A stretch of 64,000 nucleotides of DNA from Lepidurus packardi (GCA_023053545.1 JAKZAN010000002.1:3332375-3396374), one strand, 5' to 3'. Shown: positions 23,403 to 36,548, counted from the first letter of the stretch. Numbers and translations are program-made. Notes: a model not told the origin generated them from the letters alone.

Positions 23403-25474
23403 TTACGTCGATTTTGAGGCCAATCGTAGTTGATTGGCACAATCTAGGATGATATGCACGTCCATAATAGGAAAGTTCTGTAACGTAAAGAACAATATTC
23501 ATAACGTATACTAAATTTAATACATTATTAAATCAGAATTCATTTTTTTGCCAACCTGTATAATTTTACGAAAAATGCTAATAATAATAATTGATTTAAT
23601 TCCATAAACTTAGAACGTAGGTAAAAAGGAAGTACTTGGAAGTACGAACCTGGAGGAGCTTGAGATTATGAGGGAAATCCCCGTTAAGTAACCGATCCTT
23701 AATGAGTCTAAACAAAAATAACCAAAGATTCGTTTTTACTAGGTTTTCTTATTTACTAATTATTTTTAACGCAATTTACGTCATCATCGCGCAACAAACG
23801 TAGAGTAAGAAATCGAAACGGTGAGTATCGCCGAACAAAGAGTCCCAAATTCTCAAAATTTCTGGTAAATTAAACTCTTGGGATAAGAGCAATGTAATCC
23901 ACCTGAAGAGATTTTTTCAGTTAAGTATTCTTTTTTTAAAAAAGCAATGAAATCCGCACAAGATGATTTTTTTGTACCTAAATGAAAAAAATTGGGGTTC
24001 CAATTCCTGCTGACGTAATCGATTCCATACTTGGGGTTCGCACTCTTTAAGACGCCCCATTAGCTTATCCATCATGCCATTAATACCAGTTTCGCTCTCA
24101 TCGAGGGTTTTAATGAAGAAATCTCGGATTTCACTCATTAACTGAGTAAAACAAAAGAAGCAATCTGCCTCAGCATGCTCTAAATTAAATGTAAAAAATT
24201 ACGAAGTGCAAAAGATTGGGTTTTAGAAAGCGTGGTAAACCTCTCCAAGTCGGATCAGGATCTGAAGCAAAAACGTAGTAAATCGGTCCAATAATTTCAT
24301 TCATGCCTTGGACGTAACTTTGTCCAGGATTAAGTTTCGCATAAATAAACAGAATCCGCTCGATAACTTCCCAGTGTGCTTCATGACCAGGTGGCAAAGG
24401 GACGTAGTCTTCTGCAGCTTGTTTCCTTGTGCACGCTAATAACTACAGGAGAATTAAAAACGAAAAAGAATATATGTACAATTCGTATGCATTAACGTGA
24501 TGATATACGGAAAATGTACTTTGCTAATGCCTAAGCCTTTTCGCTGGACGTTTGAAGCGGATAAGGCAGTGTGCTGGACTCGCTGGTGTAAGCGTTTGCC
24601 TTCTCCATTGCCTTCACTGACTATTGCTTGGCAAGGGAAATCTGTAGCTTGCTGAAAGAAGGAAATATCAGGACATAAACGTCTAAAAAAGATAAAAAAA
24701 AATTAATTCTATTTTCTTTAGAGTTTGAATAGGTGGATTTCATTACCGTACGTCTTTATCGATTTGAGAAAGAACTTCATTGTCCTTGAAGAACGTTTGC
24801 CACTTACTTTCGGGATTAGGATTTAAAGGATGATCCGCTAAAGTTACGTCTATTCGGTTTGATTCTGGTAGCTGACTGCCCAAGGGCGTAACCACCATCT
24901 CTTCTGTAAACATAGAAACGCGTTAATAAACTCTTTTCAGAAGCTTCAAAAGACAAAAATGGTTCGTTGAACCTTAAAACTGATACTGAAATTTTACAAG
25001 TGGTTAACTTCTAACGAAAAGAGTTTTAATCAGGAATTAAGCGTCTTAAAAGGGAAACTTGGTGATAGTATTTAACCTATGAATTGATGGTAAAGTTGTC
25101 TTTTCTTCTCGAGTAGACCTTTCCATGTACTATGTTCAGTTGGTAAGTAATCGAGGAGCAGTTTCCAAGCCAACGACCGAAAACCAGGCTCATCTGGTAT
25201 ACCTGAATTAATAGTTTTGATTACAATATTAACTAAAAGACTGATTATATTTAAAACTTAGAAGAGGGTTTAACAGTTTTTAGTTTTCTTCATTTAACCT
25301 GATCTGTAGCAGAAGTTTTTGAGTTGTTGGAGATCGATAATATCCTCTCCCAGAATGGCTTGCAATTGCTTCACTCTTAAAAAATTTAACATATAATATA
25401 CATAAATACTTTTACTAATAAAAAGGGATAAATAGGAAATGAATTTATACATACTTATCTTTATATGAAGCCAT
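23403..25474 (-). CDS. TBC1D13: TBC1D13-type Rab GTPase-activating protein
   Basis: Rab GAP of the TBC family (vertebrate TBC1D13 acts on Rab35). Ten exons keep phase: 25455-25474, 25299-25375, 25077-25202, 24747-24903, 24520-24682, 24241-24442, 23978-24179, 23780-23902, 23650-23707, 23403-23477, giving exactly 400 aa, the length I recall for human TBC1D13. The first coding exon is only 20 bp (MASYKD plus two bases) and was chosen because its GTATGT donor joins in frame to KVKQLQAILGEDI. Landmarks are PDEPGFRSLAWKLLLDYLP, LADHPLNPNPESKWQTFFKD, the arginine-finger motif in QIDKDVRR (IxxDxxR), the glutamine finger YVQGMNEI, EHAEADCFFCFTQLM, LPEILRIWDSLF, and the end NFPIMDVHIILDCANQLR. All catalytic fingers are intact. 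Neighbouring SUCO lies upstream on the same strand, about 1 kb away. Confidence 0.95.
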
Positions 25475-26477
25475 TCATGTGATGAATACAATTGACTTAG
25501 TTGTTTTAATACAATTAATTCCGAATTTTTCACTCGCCTTTTACTACTTACTTTTTTACGATCATAAACACACAGAACCGCCTTCAATAACAAGGTAAAC
25601 AACCAAAGACACGCTCGAAAATTGGGGAAGCTATAGCGCCGCGATTCGATGTCAATAATTTGACGATTTCGATTTGTAAAGCTCCTTAACTTTGCGTAGC
25701 GCGATAGTATGGGAAGGCAAACAAAATCTTTCGTAAAAACTGTAAAAGATTTAATAAAACCTCTTTAATAGTAATGTAGCCAATCTAAATATGAAACGAA
25801 AGAAAAATGAAACACTTAGAAATTCCCTATGATTGATTTTAAAATGCGAATTATCTTCCAATATACACGTAAAAGCAACATCACAAATGTGCATGCTCTA
25901 ATCAAATTTTATTTACCTGAGACTTATAACTTTTAAATTAGACTTTTTAACTGGCATTATAACAATTAAACAATGGGATCTGACTTATCTTTTTACTCTC
26001 TCTATGAATTTCGTTCTAAAGTGATTCCAACTACGGTAATTTTAGATTCCGTTTCATGTTTTTCTTATTCATACGATAACGGTGAATCGCAAATTAGTCG
26101 TTAACCTTCTTGGAACAAATAAATAAATCAAAGCGTTAAGCAAAAACAAGTGTGAAAGTCATGTACTATATGCTATATTTCTCCAGCGTCAGTCTCGTCT
26201 CCATAAGGCGTATCACAGAAAAAGCACCTGGCAAAGCCTGGTGCCCCCCTAGTCAACTCAATTATTCACGCGTCCAAGTCATCGCCAACAAAGAGAAACG
26301 AACATTACACATAACAAATTTTCATGCAATCCTTACAATAATCAAGCAAAAAAGCTAGAATTTTACATTAAAAAAAAAGAGGAGCAGCTCTCCGAGAAAT
26401 TCAACATATGAAATTGTCCTGACTCCTCCACTGCTTCCAGACTAGGACCCAACGGGTTCCAAAATCGCGAATTTTTT
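25475..26477. other. Spacer between TBC1D13 and SUCO
   Basis: This 1-kb stretch holds the TBC1D13 5' flank and the SUCO 3' UTR, both read on the minus strand. The 26152-26358 plus-strand open frame has no supporting signal. Confidence 0.5.
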
Positions 26478-29400
26478 TTAGTGTCCAACGATAAGAGAAT
26501 TGCCTCCAACGACCATCCCCACTTCTATCTCAGGCAATTTCCGCGACAATTTTGCATGCCATGCCCAGTTATCCGATTTCAGCTTCCCTTTACTTCCCAT
26601 TGGCAAGATTCGATTTTTCGCGAAGCTACTGCTCGTCTCGCCGTTCGCAAACGACGGACTTCTCTTCATCCCAATGCCCGCGTTAGGTCCTGTTAGCTGC
26701 TGGAGCTCTTGGGATGTCATCAAATTAGGCAAGGAGCGTTTTCCTTCTCGTTTTTTACGTCTCTGTTGCTTTTGCCATGTTTCAGAAGGTGGTTCCCTAC
26801 TCGGGCTTGTCTCACGACTGCCTTTTGGATTGCTAAAGGCCGAATCACAGCTCGAAGCTAAACTAGGCGAAGGCGAACAGTCTATACATTCCATCAGACT
26901 CATTGGAGGCAACGTCACAGACAATAAGGAAGTACTATCTGTAAATATAAAGTTTAAAAATAGTTCAAAAGAGTAAAAAAATCGAAATAATGTATAGTAT
27001 ATAACAAAAACTAATCAAGAAGTAAAGTATAAAACCTGTAAATTTACCTGAAGTACTGTTGAGTAAATCTTCCACTCGCGAACGCTCTCCCAACAAGGGT
27101 CGGTCGTTTAGCTTGTCAGGGGAAGGCTGAGGAGTATGCCAGTGGATTGTAGGACTAACTGGACTCACCGCTTTCACTTTCCTGAAGCAAATCCATCCTA
27201 CAAGACAAACAGTAACCACTTCTACCACTGCTAGGAAGGCGTGCCCTTGGAACACCTAAAACAAACAATAATAAGTACAGAGTTAGCTTCTTATACTTAT
27301 ATAACTTATAAAAAGCTTCCTATAAGTTAGCAGTCTTACCATCCATCGTACGTTCTCCTTTTCTTCTTCTAAGGAGGTCAGATGCATAGATATTGCTTCT
27401 AATTGCTTCTGAAAGACCAAACTTGAGCCAAAATGACGCTCTTCCTGCTCACCCATCCGTTTTAGGGTCTCATTCAAGGTTAATAACGTCCTATTTAACG
27501 TCTTCTGCATATCGTCAACTTGGCGTTTGTATCTCCGGCTCAACTCCTCTAAATATTGACTGCTTAATGACATGTTACGCTCCAGGGCCTAAAAACGAAA
27601 CAAACAAAAGAACGCCGAAGATTAATTAATCTTCAAACCCAAAATTCATAAGAAACACCAAATGACCCCCTACATCAACCCCCCCCCACCCCCCCCAAGA
27701 AAAGAAAAAGCTTTACTTTTATCCTGTTGGCTAACCGCATAAAGACCGACTCTTTCTGTCCCGCTCCCCCAGACGTAACGGACGCCAAGTTAACGCCTTT
27801 GGTGTCCTCCAAAGGAGGGGCTTCTGTGGGCGTGGCTTCGGTAGGTGTGGCCACCAAATCCGCCACTTCCGACAACAATCGATCCAAACTCATCTCTGAA
27901 ACATTCAGCGTGGCTAGTTTCGCCAGTTCCGGGCTGGTAGTAGTCAGACTTGGCTCCAGAACCAAAGAAACGGTCGAAGTAGGCACCAATGTAGGGGGCG
28001 GAGCCTCTATATTGCCTTCTTGAGCCCAAATCGCTGAATTCGTGAGTAAGCTCGCATTTTCTTCCCAGTTTTCCGCTTTGACGGATTGATTTAGTGTCGT
28101 ATCTGAGTCGATTTCCTCCAAATGCTGCGAAACGGAAACAACCACTTCCGGCTGATAGCCAGCGTAGTTGCAGAAAGCGAGTAAGACGTGTTTGCCAAAC
28201 ACGACCTGCATAAACCGCGCCGTCATCACGGACTGGCTCACTGTGCATGGTTGGAAAGTATGAGAAAGTTGAACTAAGAGTTCCTCTTGGCACTCCAAGA
28301 CTTGTGTGACTTGGTACAGCAAATCCGAGGAGCAGTTGGGGCAGATGGGAACGTAATTGAGAGAAAGGCAGGCTGAAGACTCAAGGCTAAGGGAACCTAC
28401 TTCCGGTGGCAGTTGAGACTCGCTTTGATTGGACGAATGGTGACTTTGCACCAAAACTTCGGCTGCTTTTTTTACGATGCTTAACACAGCATCTTTGGCC
28501 GAGCCAAACAAATTTTTAGGCTCCACGTCAGCCTTCCCATTTTCTATGCCAGAAAGATTCCATTAATATTATCTTTCTAAGCAATTAAAGTAAGTCTTAT
28601 AATCAGTAAAATGATTCTTAGCCAAAAAGAAGTACATTTTAAAAGTCCAAAATCAAATTAACCTTCATAGAAGATCATTCTAAAAGTGAAGGGAATAATT
28701 TTACGATAAAAGAATCAATTTAAAATCAGGAAAGTAAGGAAAAGTAAGGAAATCTATCTGAAATGAGACAAAATGAGCCTACCAAGCATTTCTTCTTCAT
28801 CTGCGTCTTCGGTATCTCTAGGATGATCTTCTTCGTGGTTCAAAACTTCATATTCGCTTGTTCCATAGACCCTGAACAAGGAAATGGGACAATAATGTTC
28901 CGTTCCATAATGACTCAACAATTCCACCTAAGAAAACCATCAAAATTTCAGTAATAATGACCCAAAATTTCAAATTCAGTTAATCTTACCTTCACAAACT
29001 TTCCGAAATGATCCTGCTCAGGTGTGAAACCCTGTAAAGTACGTTGGTCAGACGCTACAAAGTTGCCCAGCACGGCCCAATCACGACTAGGATATCTATC
29101 CGATATCGAAACTCGGAATTCCTTCGGCGAGGAAGAAAACAACTCATAATTTGCCAATTCAATCTACCAAAATTCCCCAAATCAGTCAAATAATCGTAAT
29201 ATCCAAGTTAAAAATAGATTTTTTTTATTTATTTTTTTTTTTTTTTTTTACTTTTCGAGCTTGAATAGCTTCACACAACTCCAGTACGAAAAAGATCCGC
29301 GCAGTGCATGCCGACAAAAAATATTCGTCTGCGGAAGGGTCCAACACAGCGCTCACATGCTGAGCTTCCGCATTCGCTGCCAAGATTTTCGCTCCACAAT

Positions 29401-30505
29401 CCGGCGATGCATAATTCTTCTGGCGCAGTTTAGGCGCTGGCGTGACCTTAACTGCGCTAGCAGGCGTTAAACTCCCATTACTCACTATAAAAACGTACAA
29501 GTATTAAAAATTCAAAAACCCAAAGAATTATCGATTACAAAAATATTCCAAAAAATTCTCCTATCCAGAGAAAATAAAAAAATTCATAAAAAACTCCAAC
29601 AACAACTCAACAACTCCACTGAAATAGGAACATTATCAACAATCCACCCAGACTCGAAAATTCTTAAGACATAAAGATAATCTCAAAAGTAATGCAATTA
29701 AAAACTTTCTTGAATCTTTCTATGAACCTTTTTGTTCGAATTCCTTTTGAGAATTATTCAGATTGCTTTAATTTTTACCTCCTTTTTCGGCTTCTGCGAG
29801 TACTTTCTGGGTCCATTCCGAAAAGGAAGGAATATCATCATGTGGATTATCATCACTTTGATTAAATTGAACACTTTCTTCAGTTTGTTGAGGTGTTAAA
29901 GCTTCCAGATTGGGTAACGATTTTTTTAACTCCACTAAAAGTTGATCTTCGATTGTGCTGTTCGTCGGCAACTCTTCTTCCTCCCCTTCTTCAAGAAAAT
30001 CCACTTCTCGAATTTCCTGCGGCGGCAGAGGGTCCGTATTAGTTCCCACCTCGATTAAATTTCCTTCAACTGCTCCCCTTTCATCAACTTCAGCCAATTT
30101 TTGAGCACGACTCTTATCAGATAAACTTTCTTTTCCATTTTGCGTTGGGATATTCGCACCATGGTCGCTGAACACCTCACTTAATGTCACGCCTTCCACG
30201 CTCACCCTGTCGGAATAAAAAATAATTGCAATTTTAATCAGTATTGGCCTAATTAGCGTACAAATAACGTCCCACTTCATCCTCTAACCTACTTTTGAAG
30301 TTAGAACGCTTATCATAACAAAAACTAGTGACTTGTGTTAATTATCACATGGTAAATTGAAAATTTAATTAATTAATTCCCTTATAAGCAAATGCGTGCC
30401 ACGCGATACCAACACAAACCTTAGGTCATAGTTTAACGTTGGAAGGTGCCACAGATACAGAAGAGTCACTATAAACACAAAATCAACTCGCCAAAAACTT
30501 CCCAT
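26478..30505 (-). CDS. SUCO: SUCO/SLP1-type SUN-domain-like membrane glycoprotein
   Basis: ER/nuclear-envelope protein of the SLP1-OPT-SUCO family. Nine exons keep phase: 30420-30505, 29779-30206, 29252-29484, 28990-29163, 28783-28927, 27717-28543, 27340-27588, 27048-27255, 26478-26938, giving 936 aa. [20 protein letters not shown] is a good signal peptide. An acidic stretch (EEGEEEELP) follows, then the SUN-like domain at about residues 200-355: [50 protein letters not shown] and [21 protein letters not shown] long Ser/Thr-rich middle leads to a coiled coil ([20 protein letters not shown]) and one membrane helix near residues 718-737 ([18 protein letters not shown]). The C-terminal tail is Ser-rich and basic. 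Domain order matches the family. The first exon is chosen for its signal peptide; an alternative first exon is listed separately. Confidence 0.93.
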
Positions 30506-32544
30506 CACTTTGAAAATCTTCAGTTCAAAAATTGGCAAAAATTTACTTAGTTCTAAATTAAGTCCAAAATATGTCTGACCCATTGTAATCCCGAAAACTG
30601 ACTGAACCACACATATTCCTTGGATTTCACTCAGTATGGCGAAAACTCAGTGAAGGAAGAAACAAAACCACAACTCAGACCCAAGAACCTGAAACTTTAA
30701 TCAAACATTCACTTTTCAAAACCCCAAACGCAGAAATAATTCAACAAGACTCCAAAATCTATTCACATAAAAGTCATCGAAGCGCCTTGAATTATTAGAT
30801 ACGGGGAAACTGTCGCTTTTGCCACGTAAGTATGCTAATAAACCTGTACTATCGCATTATGCGCCTCTTCTACCTCTATTCCCATTTCTGACGTGGAAAG
30901 CGTAGGACCTAACCAACCAGTCTAGCGTATAGCTTTCCAAATACTACAGGCAGGACTTCACAACCTTGTTGAAAGACTTCTTACATGTTTTAGCTCATGA
31001 TTTTAAAACTTCTAATGAGCATTTGATATGCTTAAATAAAGAGCAGAGCTGACTGCGCATTACACATATGGATACCTGACCTTGGAAGTTGGCTCATGTG
31101 CGTCAAAAGAGCCGCAAGCCAAGGTCGTCTGAAACCTTTTTCCCCTTTTTTTAGGGTTTTGGAAAAGACTTTATATTCCTTAGAGGGCATCTGCCCCGAG
31201 TACCCAGTACCCTTCCTACCTGGAAGTAACAATACAGGAAGCTTCCCAAGAATGCGTGAATTATGTCTCAGACTAGACGGGGAGAATGGCTGTTAGAAAG
31301 CAAGATAAGATTAAAAGGTTAACGTTTTTCGTCGAGTTGACGAAATGGAGTGAATTTCTGTTCTCATAAACGCTTTAAAATCTGGGACGCCGACGTTAGA
31401 TAAGCTAATCTTGAAGATCAAGTTCATAGGTAAACGTTGCGTTTTAGGAACTTAATTTGAATAGACCAAAGAATGAAAGCGGAGGACATCATAACCGATT
31501 TTTCTGAGTTCTTACTCTGGGTCAGAAGTGATGGAATTCGCGGTTTGTGGAGAAACTTCAGGTTCGAGAGCTTCTTGACTAGGTGGAAAGACAGGAGCTG
31601 CCTCAGGGAGAAGATTTGAAGATGGGTTTGATTCTACATCTTGGTTTTGGGGGGTTATCGAAGGTTCCAGAGCTATGGCTGACTGGATTGTTTCAACGAT
31701 CAAATCGTGGTCGATGGCTATGGATTCTTCTTGAGCTTCGCTTGGAGCAGATACACCTCGGGGAATTGCAAACGCATTGGGTTTGTTCTCAGAAACTACT
31801 CCCATGGGGAGTTCCGGGGATTGTTGCACATTGGCATGGTCCAATCCGACGTCTTGGGTTACTTGTGACATAAAGGCGAATACACAGGCCCACCTAAGTA
31901 ACAGTTATATATCAAGATATGGTTTGAGTTTCTACAGAGTATTGAATTGTAATATCGGAAAGGTGTTAAACACTTACTGTGGAATTTTAATAAAGAATAA
32001 TGTTGAAACTGTACCTTGTCAATATTAAAACCAGGAAGTAGGCCGTTGCTCTCGACCCATGGCGCAAGTACAACGTCCCCATATCATACTCACTGAACAA
32101 GTGTTGGTTTTTTATTTAAACTCTATTTATGACACACAAAAAAACTCTCAGATTTGACGATTAGGAGCCCTACACACTGCGCATTCCTAACCGTCTTTCC
32201 GTCGTCGCAGGCTGCTTACAACTGCCATTCGAGATTCGTTGTAGCCTGGGTGTGGTTCACTTCCGAACCCGGAACGAAAGCAACCTTAGCGAATAGCTTT
32301 GCTATATACCTTAAGGAGCCAACAACCAGGTTAAAGGCGTGGCTTGATTGCTAAGGCGAACAGCGAAAACCCCCGATTTAATTAGGGAACCGGGAACTGT
32401 TCACGAACGAAACCACGAATCTAAACCTAAACGCATTATAAAAGAACAGAAACGTGTGGGTCTCAGAAAAGCTGAAATTGGCGGTAATTTAAACGTTTTC
32501 AACATCTTAATATATTTAAAATACTTTTCTACACCATAGAAAAC
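30506..32544. other. Divergent upstream region of SUCO and GTF2H1
   Basis: This 2-kb stretch separates the divergent SUCO and GTF2H1 start codons. Apart from the acidic frame at 31516-31871 it shows no gene. The plus-strand frames at 32154-32539 are short and lack splice support; that part is more likely GTF2H1 promoter and 5' UTR. Confidence 0.45.
31516..31871 (-). CDS. Acidic reading frame, possible alternative SUCO first exon
   Basis: The frame opens at MSQVTQDVGLDHANVQQSPE and stays open to a strong CCAGA/GTAAGA donor after NSITSDP. It is rich in Glu, Pro, Ser and Gln and has no recognised domain. The donor phase (two bases into a codon) matches the acceptor of SUCO exon 2 at 30206, giving ...[14 protein letters not shown]. 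An acceptor-like CTTAG lies just upstream, and reading from it adds WACVFAF, hydrophobic enough to end a signal peptide. If it is not spliced, it is a stand-alone 119-aa frame ending at 31512. Either way its status is unproven. Confidence 0.4.
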
Positions 32545-34556
32545 ATGGCTACAACCGAAGACGTGCTACTCATGGTTCCACACGTTCGTTATAAGAAAAA
32601 CGATGGCACTTTCTATCTCATGAACGAAAGATTGGGCTGGATGATGCAGTCTCGCAGTACTTTCGCAGTTTCGCACCAATACAGTGACGTCAAATGTTAG
32701 GAACATGTTCTTAGATACCTTCTTTCAAAGTGTGATCTAACTTCTCTCGTTTTGTAGTACAAAAGATCTCACCTGAAGGAAAACCCAAAGTCCAACTCCA
32801 AGTGTGTCTCCACGACGGATCCGCCTCTACATTCCATTTCAGTAACCCCTTAGGAGCAGCCGCGCAATGTAAAGACCGCGATTCAATCAAAGAAACTTTG
32901 CAACAGCTGCTGCCGAAGTTCAAGAAAGCGGTCAATAAAGAACTTGAAGAGAAAAACCGGCTCCTTTCTGAAAATCCTCAACTCCTCCAACTCTACAAGG
33001 AATTAGTCATCTCCCAAGTCATTTCTGCGGACGAATTCTGGTCTGAACACGCCACCCCGTACATCAAAAGCCAAATTGATGCCAGTAAACAAAATGTAGG
33101 CGTGTCTTCCGCCTTTTTAGCTGATATTAAACCCCAAACCGATGGCTGTAACGGCTTACGTTATAACCTCACTTCAGATCTAATCCAATCCATCTTCAAC
33201 ACATACCCCTCAGTCAAACAAAAACATTTAGAAGCTGTTCCCAACAAAATGACCGAATCGGAATTCTGGACCAAGTTCTTTCATTCACATTACTTCCATC
33301 GAGATCGTCTATCCACCGATAAGAAAGACGTTTTCACCGATTGTGCCAAACTGGATGAACAAGGTGAAAAAACAAGAAAACAAATAAATAATATACAAAA
33401 AGGGAATTTCTTAAAATTCCTACTTCTTATTTTAAATGCATTAATTAATTGTCGTTTTTAAAAAAATAGTTTTAAAGAGAGATTTGGAAGCAAGCAGTGG
33501 AGACCCACTTATGGACATAAACGCGTTACATGACACTAACAATGAAGACCAAAATGCGGCTAAAGGTCCAAGCAATCTTTCAATCCAGAATATGATTCGA
33601 AGGTAGAAAAGGAAAGAAAAGAGAAAAAAATATAACAAATGTTTTTTTAAAAAGGTTTAACCAGCATTCGATTATGATCTTAAAGGCATCGAGTCAAAAG
33701 CCAGAAAATGCGAAAGAAGTGGAAGAGCAGCCTCTTAGCAAAAAAGTAATATTTAATACGACAATAAGGTTTTTAAAAAATCATTAATTTAAGATGAAAG
33801 TAATCGGATTTTGTATAGGCTAAGCTACAAGAGAAGGTTACATATGACGATTTGGGCAGCGAATTGGAAGATCGGGGTGCGAAACTCAGTTTGGATCGTG
33901 TAGAACGCTATTTGCATGGTCCTACGAAAGCAAATGAGGAAATGAATGGCAAATTGAATAGCGAAAGCCAAATTCATGGTGAAGCGATCCAACAGTCTGT
34001 CCAAAGGTGGGCCAGTAGTAGTCCTACGGTCCCTATCTCTTCTAGCACAGCCATTAAAGTACTTGGTGACCTATCCTTAGGCGGGAGTATGATGACTGGC
34101 GTTGTACAAGAATCAACACGTAATTTATTTGCCTTAAAATTCGTTTAAAATTAAGTTTAGTATCCAATAATCGGCTATTTATATTCTAAACATTTTAAAC
34201 CTTATAGATTTCCAAAGCGATACTTTAACGGAGTTAAGAGGGATTTACCAGTCGTTTTGCGAGTTACTGCGACATTTTTGGTCCACATTCCCTCCCACGA
34301 CTCCTCAATTGACAGAAAAAGCTACAAAAATGTACGAAGCATTGCAGCGATTCAATCAAGTCAAATTAGCGCCTTTTGAAGTAAAATTAAATGAACTTAA
34401 AAACTGGATAATTTAATATTAATATTATTATTTTTTTGTCTTTAGCAAAAAATCACAAGGGAAAGTCCTGAAGGACAGAAAGTCATGCAACATATTCGAC
34501 TACAGTTGGATGCTGCATTTCGCAAATATTCACAGTGGAACGAGAAACGTCGCTAG
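32545..34556 (+). CDS. GTF2H1: TFIIH core subunit 1 (p62)
   Basis: Structural subunit of the TFIIH core complex, needed for RNA polymerase II initiation and nucleotide excision repair. Seven exons keep phase: 32545-32695, 32758-33363, 33470-33602, 33655-33745, 33819-34119, 34208-34380, 34446-34556, giving 521 aa (human about 548). The N-terminal PH domain covers about residues 1-105 with [34 protein letters not shown] and [37 protein letters not shown] follows. BSD domains show [15 protein letters not shown] and [31 protein letters not shown] and the end [20 protein letters not shown] also fit the family. The first ATG starts directly at [14 protein letters not shown]. No anomalies. Confidence 0.95.
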
Positions 34557-34884
34557 CCTTAATTTAAGTTATACTTCGTCAATGATCTTTGTAATTTTTT
34601 GTTAAATACAGTGATTTGCCTTTGTTTAGAAGCATACGTAAGTTAAGAGGGAAAAATAAAAAAAAATTATGTATTGCTTCAACACAAAAAAATATTATTT
34701 TTAAAGGAGAGTAAAGTCCGAAAAAATAAAAAAAAGTGTGTTATAGAACAGATCAAATGAAGTGTTCTGGCTGAAGAACCCCTATGTCAATTAAAAAGAT
34801 TAACCTTTTTGCATATTAACCGAGTAATTAATTATTTAGCGGTTTAAGCCCCTTTACTCCAAATTTCAAATTTTCCTATCCTAG

Positions 34885-35229
34885 CATGGGAGGACAGTTG
34901 GCCGGAGAGCTACCGTCTTTGCCTATGATCGCACTAAAAATCGGACCTTTTATTCGTATGGACGGCATTTATTAGTAGACCCGCGCAAGAGAGCCTTTGG
35001 GCAAGTTTTGGGTCGGCTTCGCAGTCGAGAGCCCATCCCCTGGCAACGGGACCTCACGGGGCGGAAACTTGGGGCCGTCCGCCGCCCGATAGCGTACGTT
35101 TTGGACTCGTAATCCTCTAATTATGCAGAAAACTTGCAACTTTATTTTAGTTTTCGGGGTTACTGCAACAATTGCAAGGAGCAGGGCCACTTGGAAAAGA
35201 ATTGCAGGCGACAAGAAAAGGATAACTGA
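34885..35229 (+). CDS. Small CCHC zinc-knuckle protein, start not found
   Basis: Two exons, 34885-35108 and 35151-35229, join in phase through a GTAATC..TTTTAG intron of 42 bp. The first follows an acceptor (TTCCTATCCTAG) and reads HGRTVGRRATVFAYDRTKNR, then YSYGRHLLVDPRKRAFGQVL, is Arg-rich, and is more GC-rich than its surroundings. The second encodes RGYCNNCKEQGHLEKNC, a canonical C-x2-C-x4-H-x4-C zinc knuckle expected to bind RNA or single-stranded DNA, then RRQEKDN and stop. An AATAAA lies 38 bp after the stop. There is no Met in this frame, so a first exon must lie upstream, perhaps within or before GTF2H1. It could also be a remnant of a retroelement gag gene, although the short spliced structure argues against that. 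No specific family recognised. Confidence 0.5.
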
Positions 35230-36548
35230 AGTGATATATACTTTGGTGAATGTATACTTGTTGGACAATAAAAAAAAAACAATTGAACTTACCAAGCGTT
35301 TACTTCATGATATTCATTGACCTTTCTTGTTATTGTTATATTTCTATTTGGTCGTCGATGTGGTTTTGGTCAAACATATAGCAGTTAAGTCTCCAAGTGC
35401 TTTAGTAATCTTAACCGAAATGCTTGGAAACATTCCTTGCATATGTAAGAAATTGTTCTTACCGATGTTATGGTTCGGAGCAATAATCATCTATGGAGGG
35501 CGGGAAGACTTATGTGGGGTATCAAATAAACTAAACCGAAAAACACGTTCTTACACATACAAGGCTTTCAGGATCCTGGCCTTTTTTCGAACTTACCAAA
35601 ACATGTTACACCCTCTAAACTTGCAATTTTTCCCTTTTTCATAAAACTTCATGCTTTCTTAGGCATGCTATCCAAGTCGGAGTCCGAATCTGTAGTTAGT
35701 ATCGACGTAATTTAGACCACACCTCTAGCAGCAAAATACCAAATGCAATAGTATTATTCTACAATGCAGTTCAGCTTTTGCCACTAAAAATGGGTCCCCT
35801 GGGAACCCGATGCCTTATTGAAAAAACGCGTCGTTAGGCCGCAGAAACGAGTTTGTTAGTTCATTTGGATATTTTACTTCTTCACGTCATCTCTTCGCAC
35901 ATCAAATATAAACAGGAACGGATTCCGTCGTCTACGCAAAGTAGCGGCAAGTGCCTAGAGAGGTTTTTAACAATACCACTCATCAGAATTTTCTTTTCTA
36001 AATAAAAACAATGATTTTTGCCAATGAAATAAAGAAAACGCATTAAAAAAATATTCGTAAGTAACGGGGGAAAAAACGAATTGGACAAGGGATTCCTAAA
36101 TCAGCTTTTTGAAGTGCGAAGTTCTATAGTCAAGTTCGATATTTAGAGATGAGGTAATACGACAGGTATAACCTCAGCTTCTAGCTTAGTTTAGCAAGCA
36201 GTATATGCAGACGGATAGGAAGGTATCGATTATAACTTGATTTAAGTAATCAACCTTGGAAGTTATGGGAAGTAAATAATTGTTTAGCAAAAATACGAGA
36301 AGACTATATCTTTCCGAGTTAACCAAAAACACATTTTGTATTCACTGAAACCTAAATAGTTTCCGTAGAATCCAATACAACATCTTTAACTGAAACTCTT
36401 TAAACATTCACACGTGTCCATTACTTTTAATACCAAGCGCGCGAAAGCATAACTTCCTGACACTCCAACGCACGTGCACAAACAGGAAAAATGCCCTTAG
36501 GTACGTTATGTCGAAATGAACAACAAATCAAGGCTCAGGAATGTCACT
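35230..36548. other. Spacer without recognisable gene
   Basis: AT-rich DNA between the convergent CCHC frame and TMEM179-like gene. The 35327-35644 plus-strand frame is rich in Leu/Phe/Ile and has neither a motif nor splice partners. Confidence 0.45.

Noticed and set aside
34972-35295. 107-codon minus-strand frame over the zinc-knuckle gene
   Set aside because: Shadow of the plus-strand frame, which has phase-consistent splicing, a zinc knuckle and a poly(A) signal.
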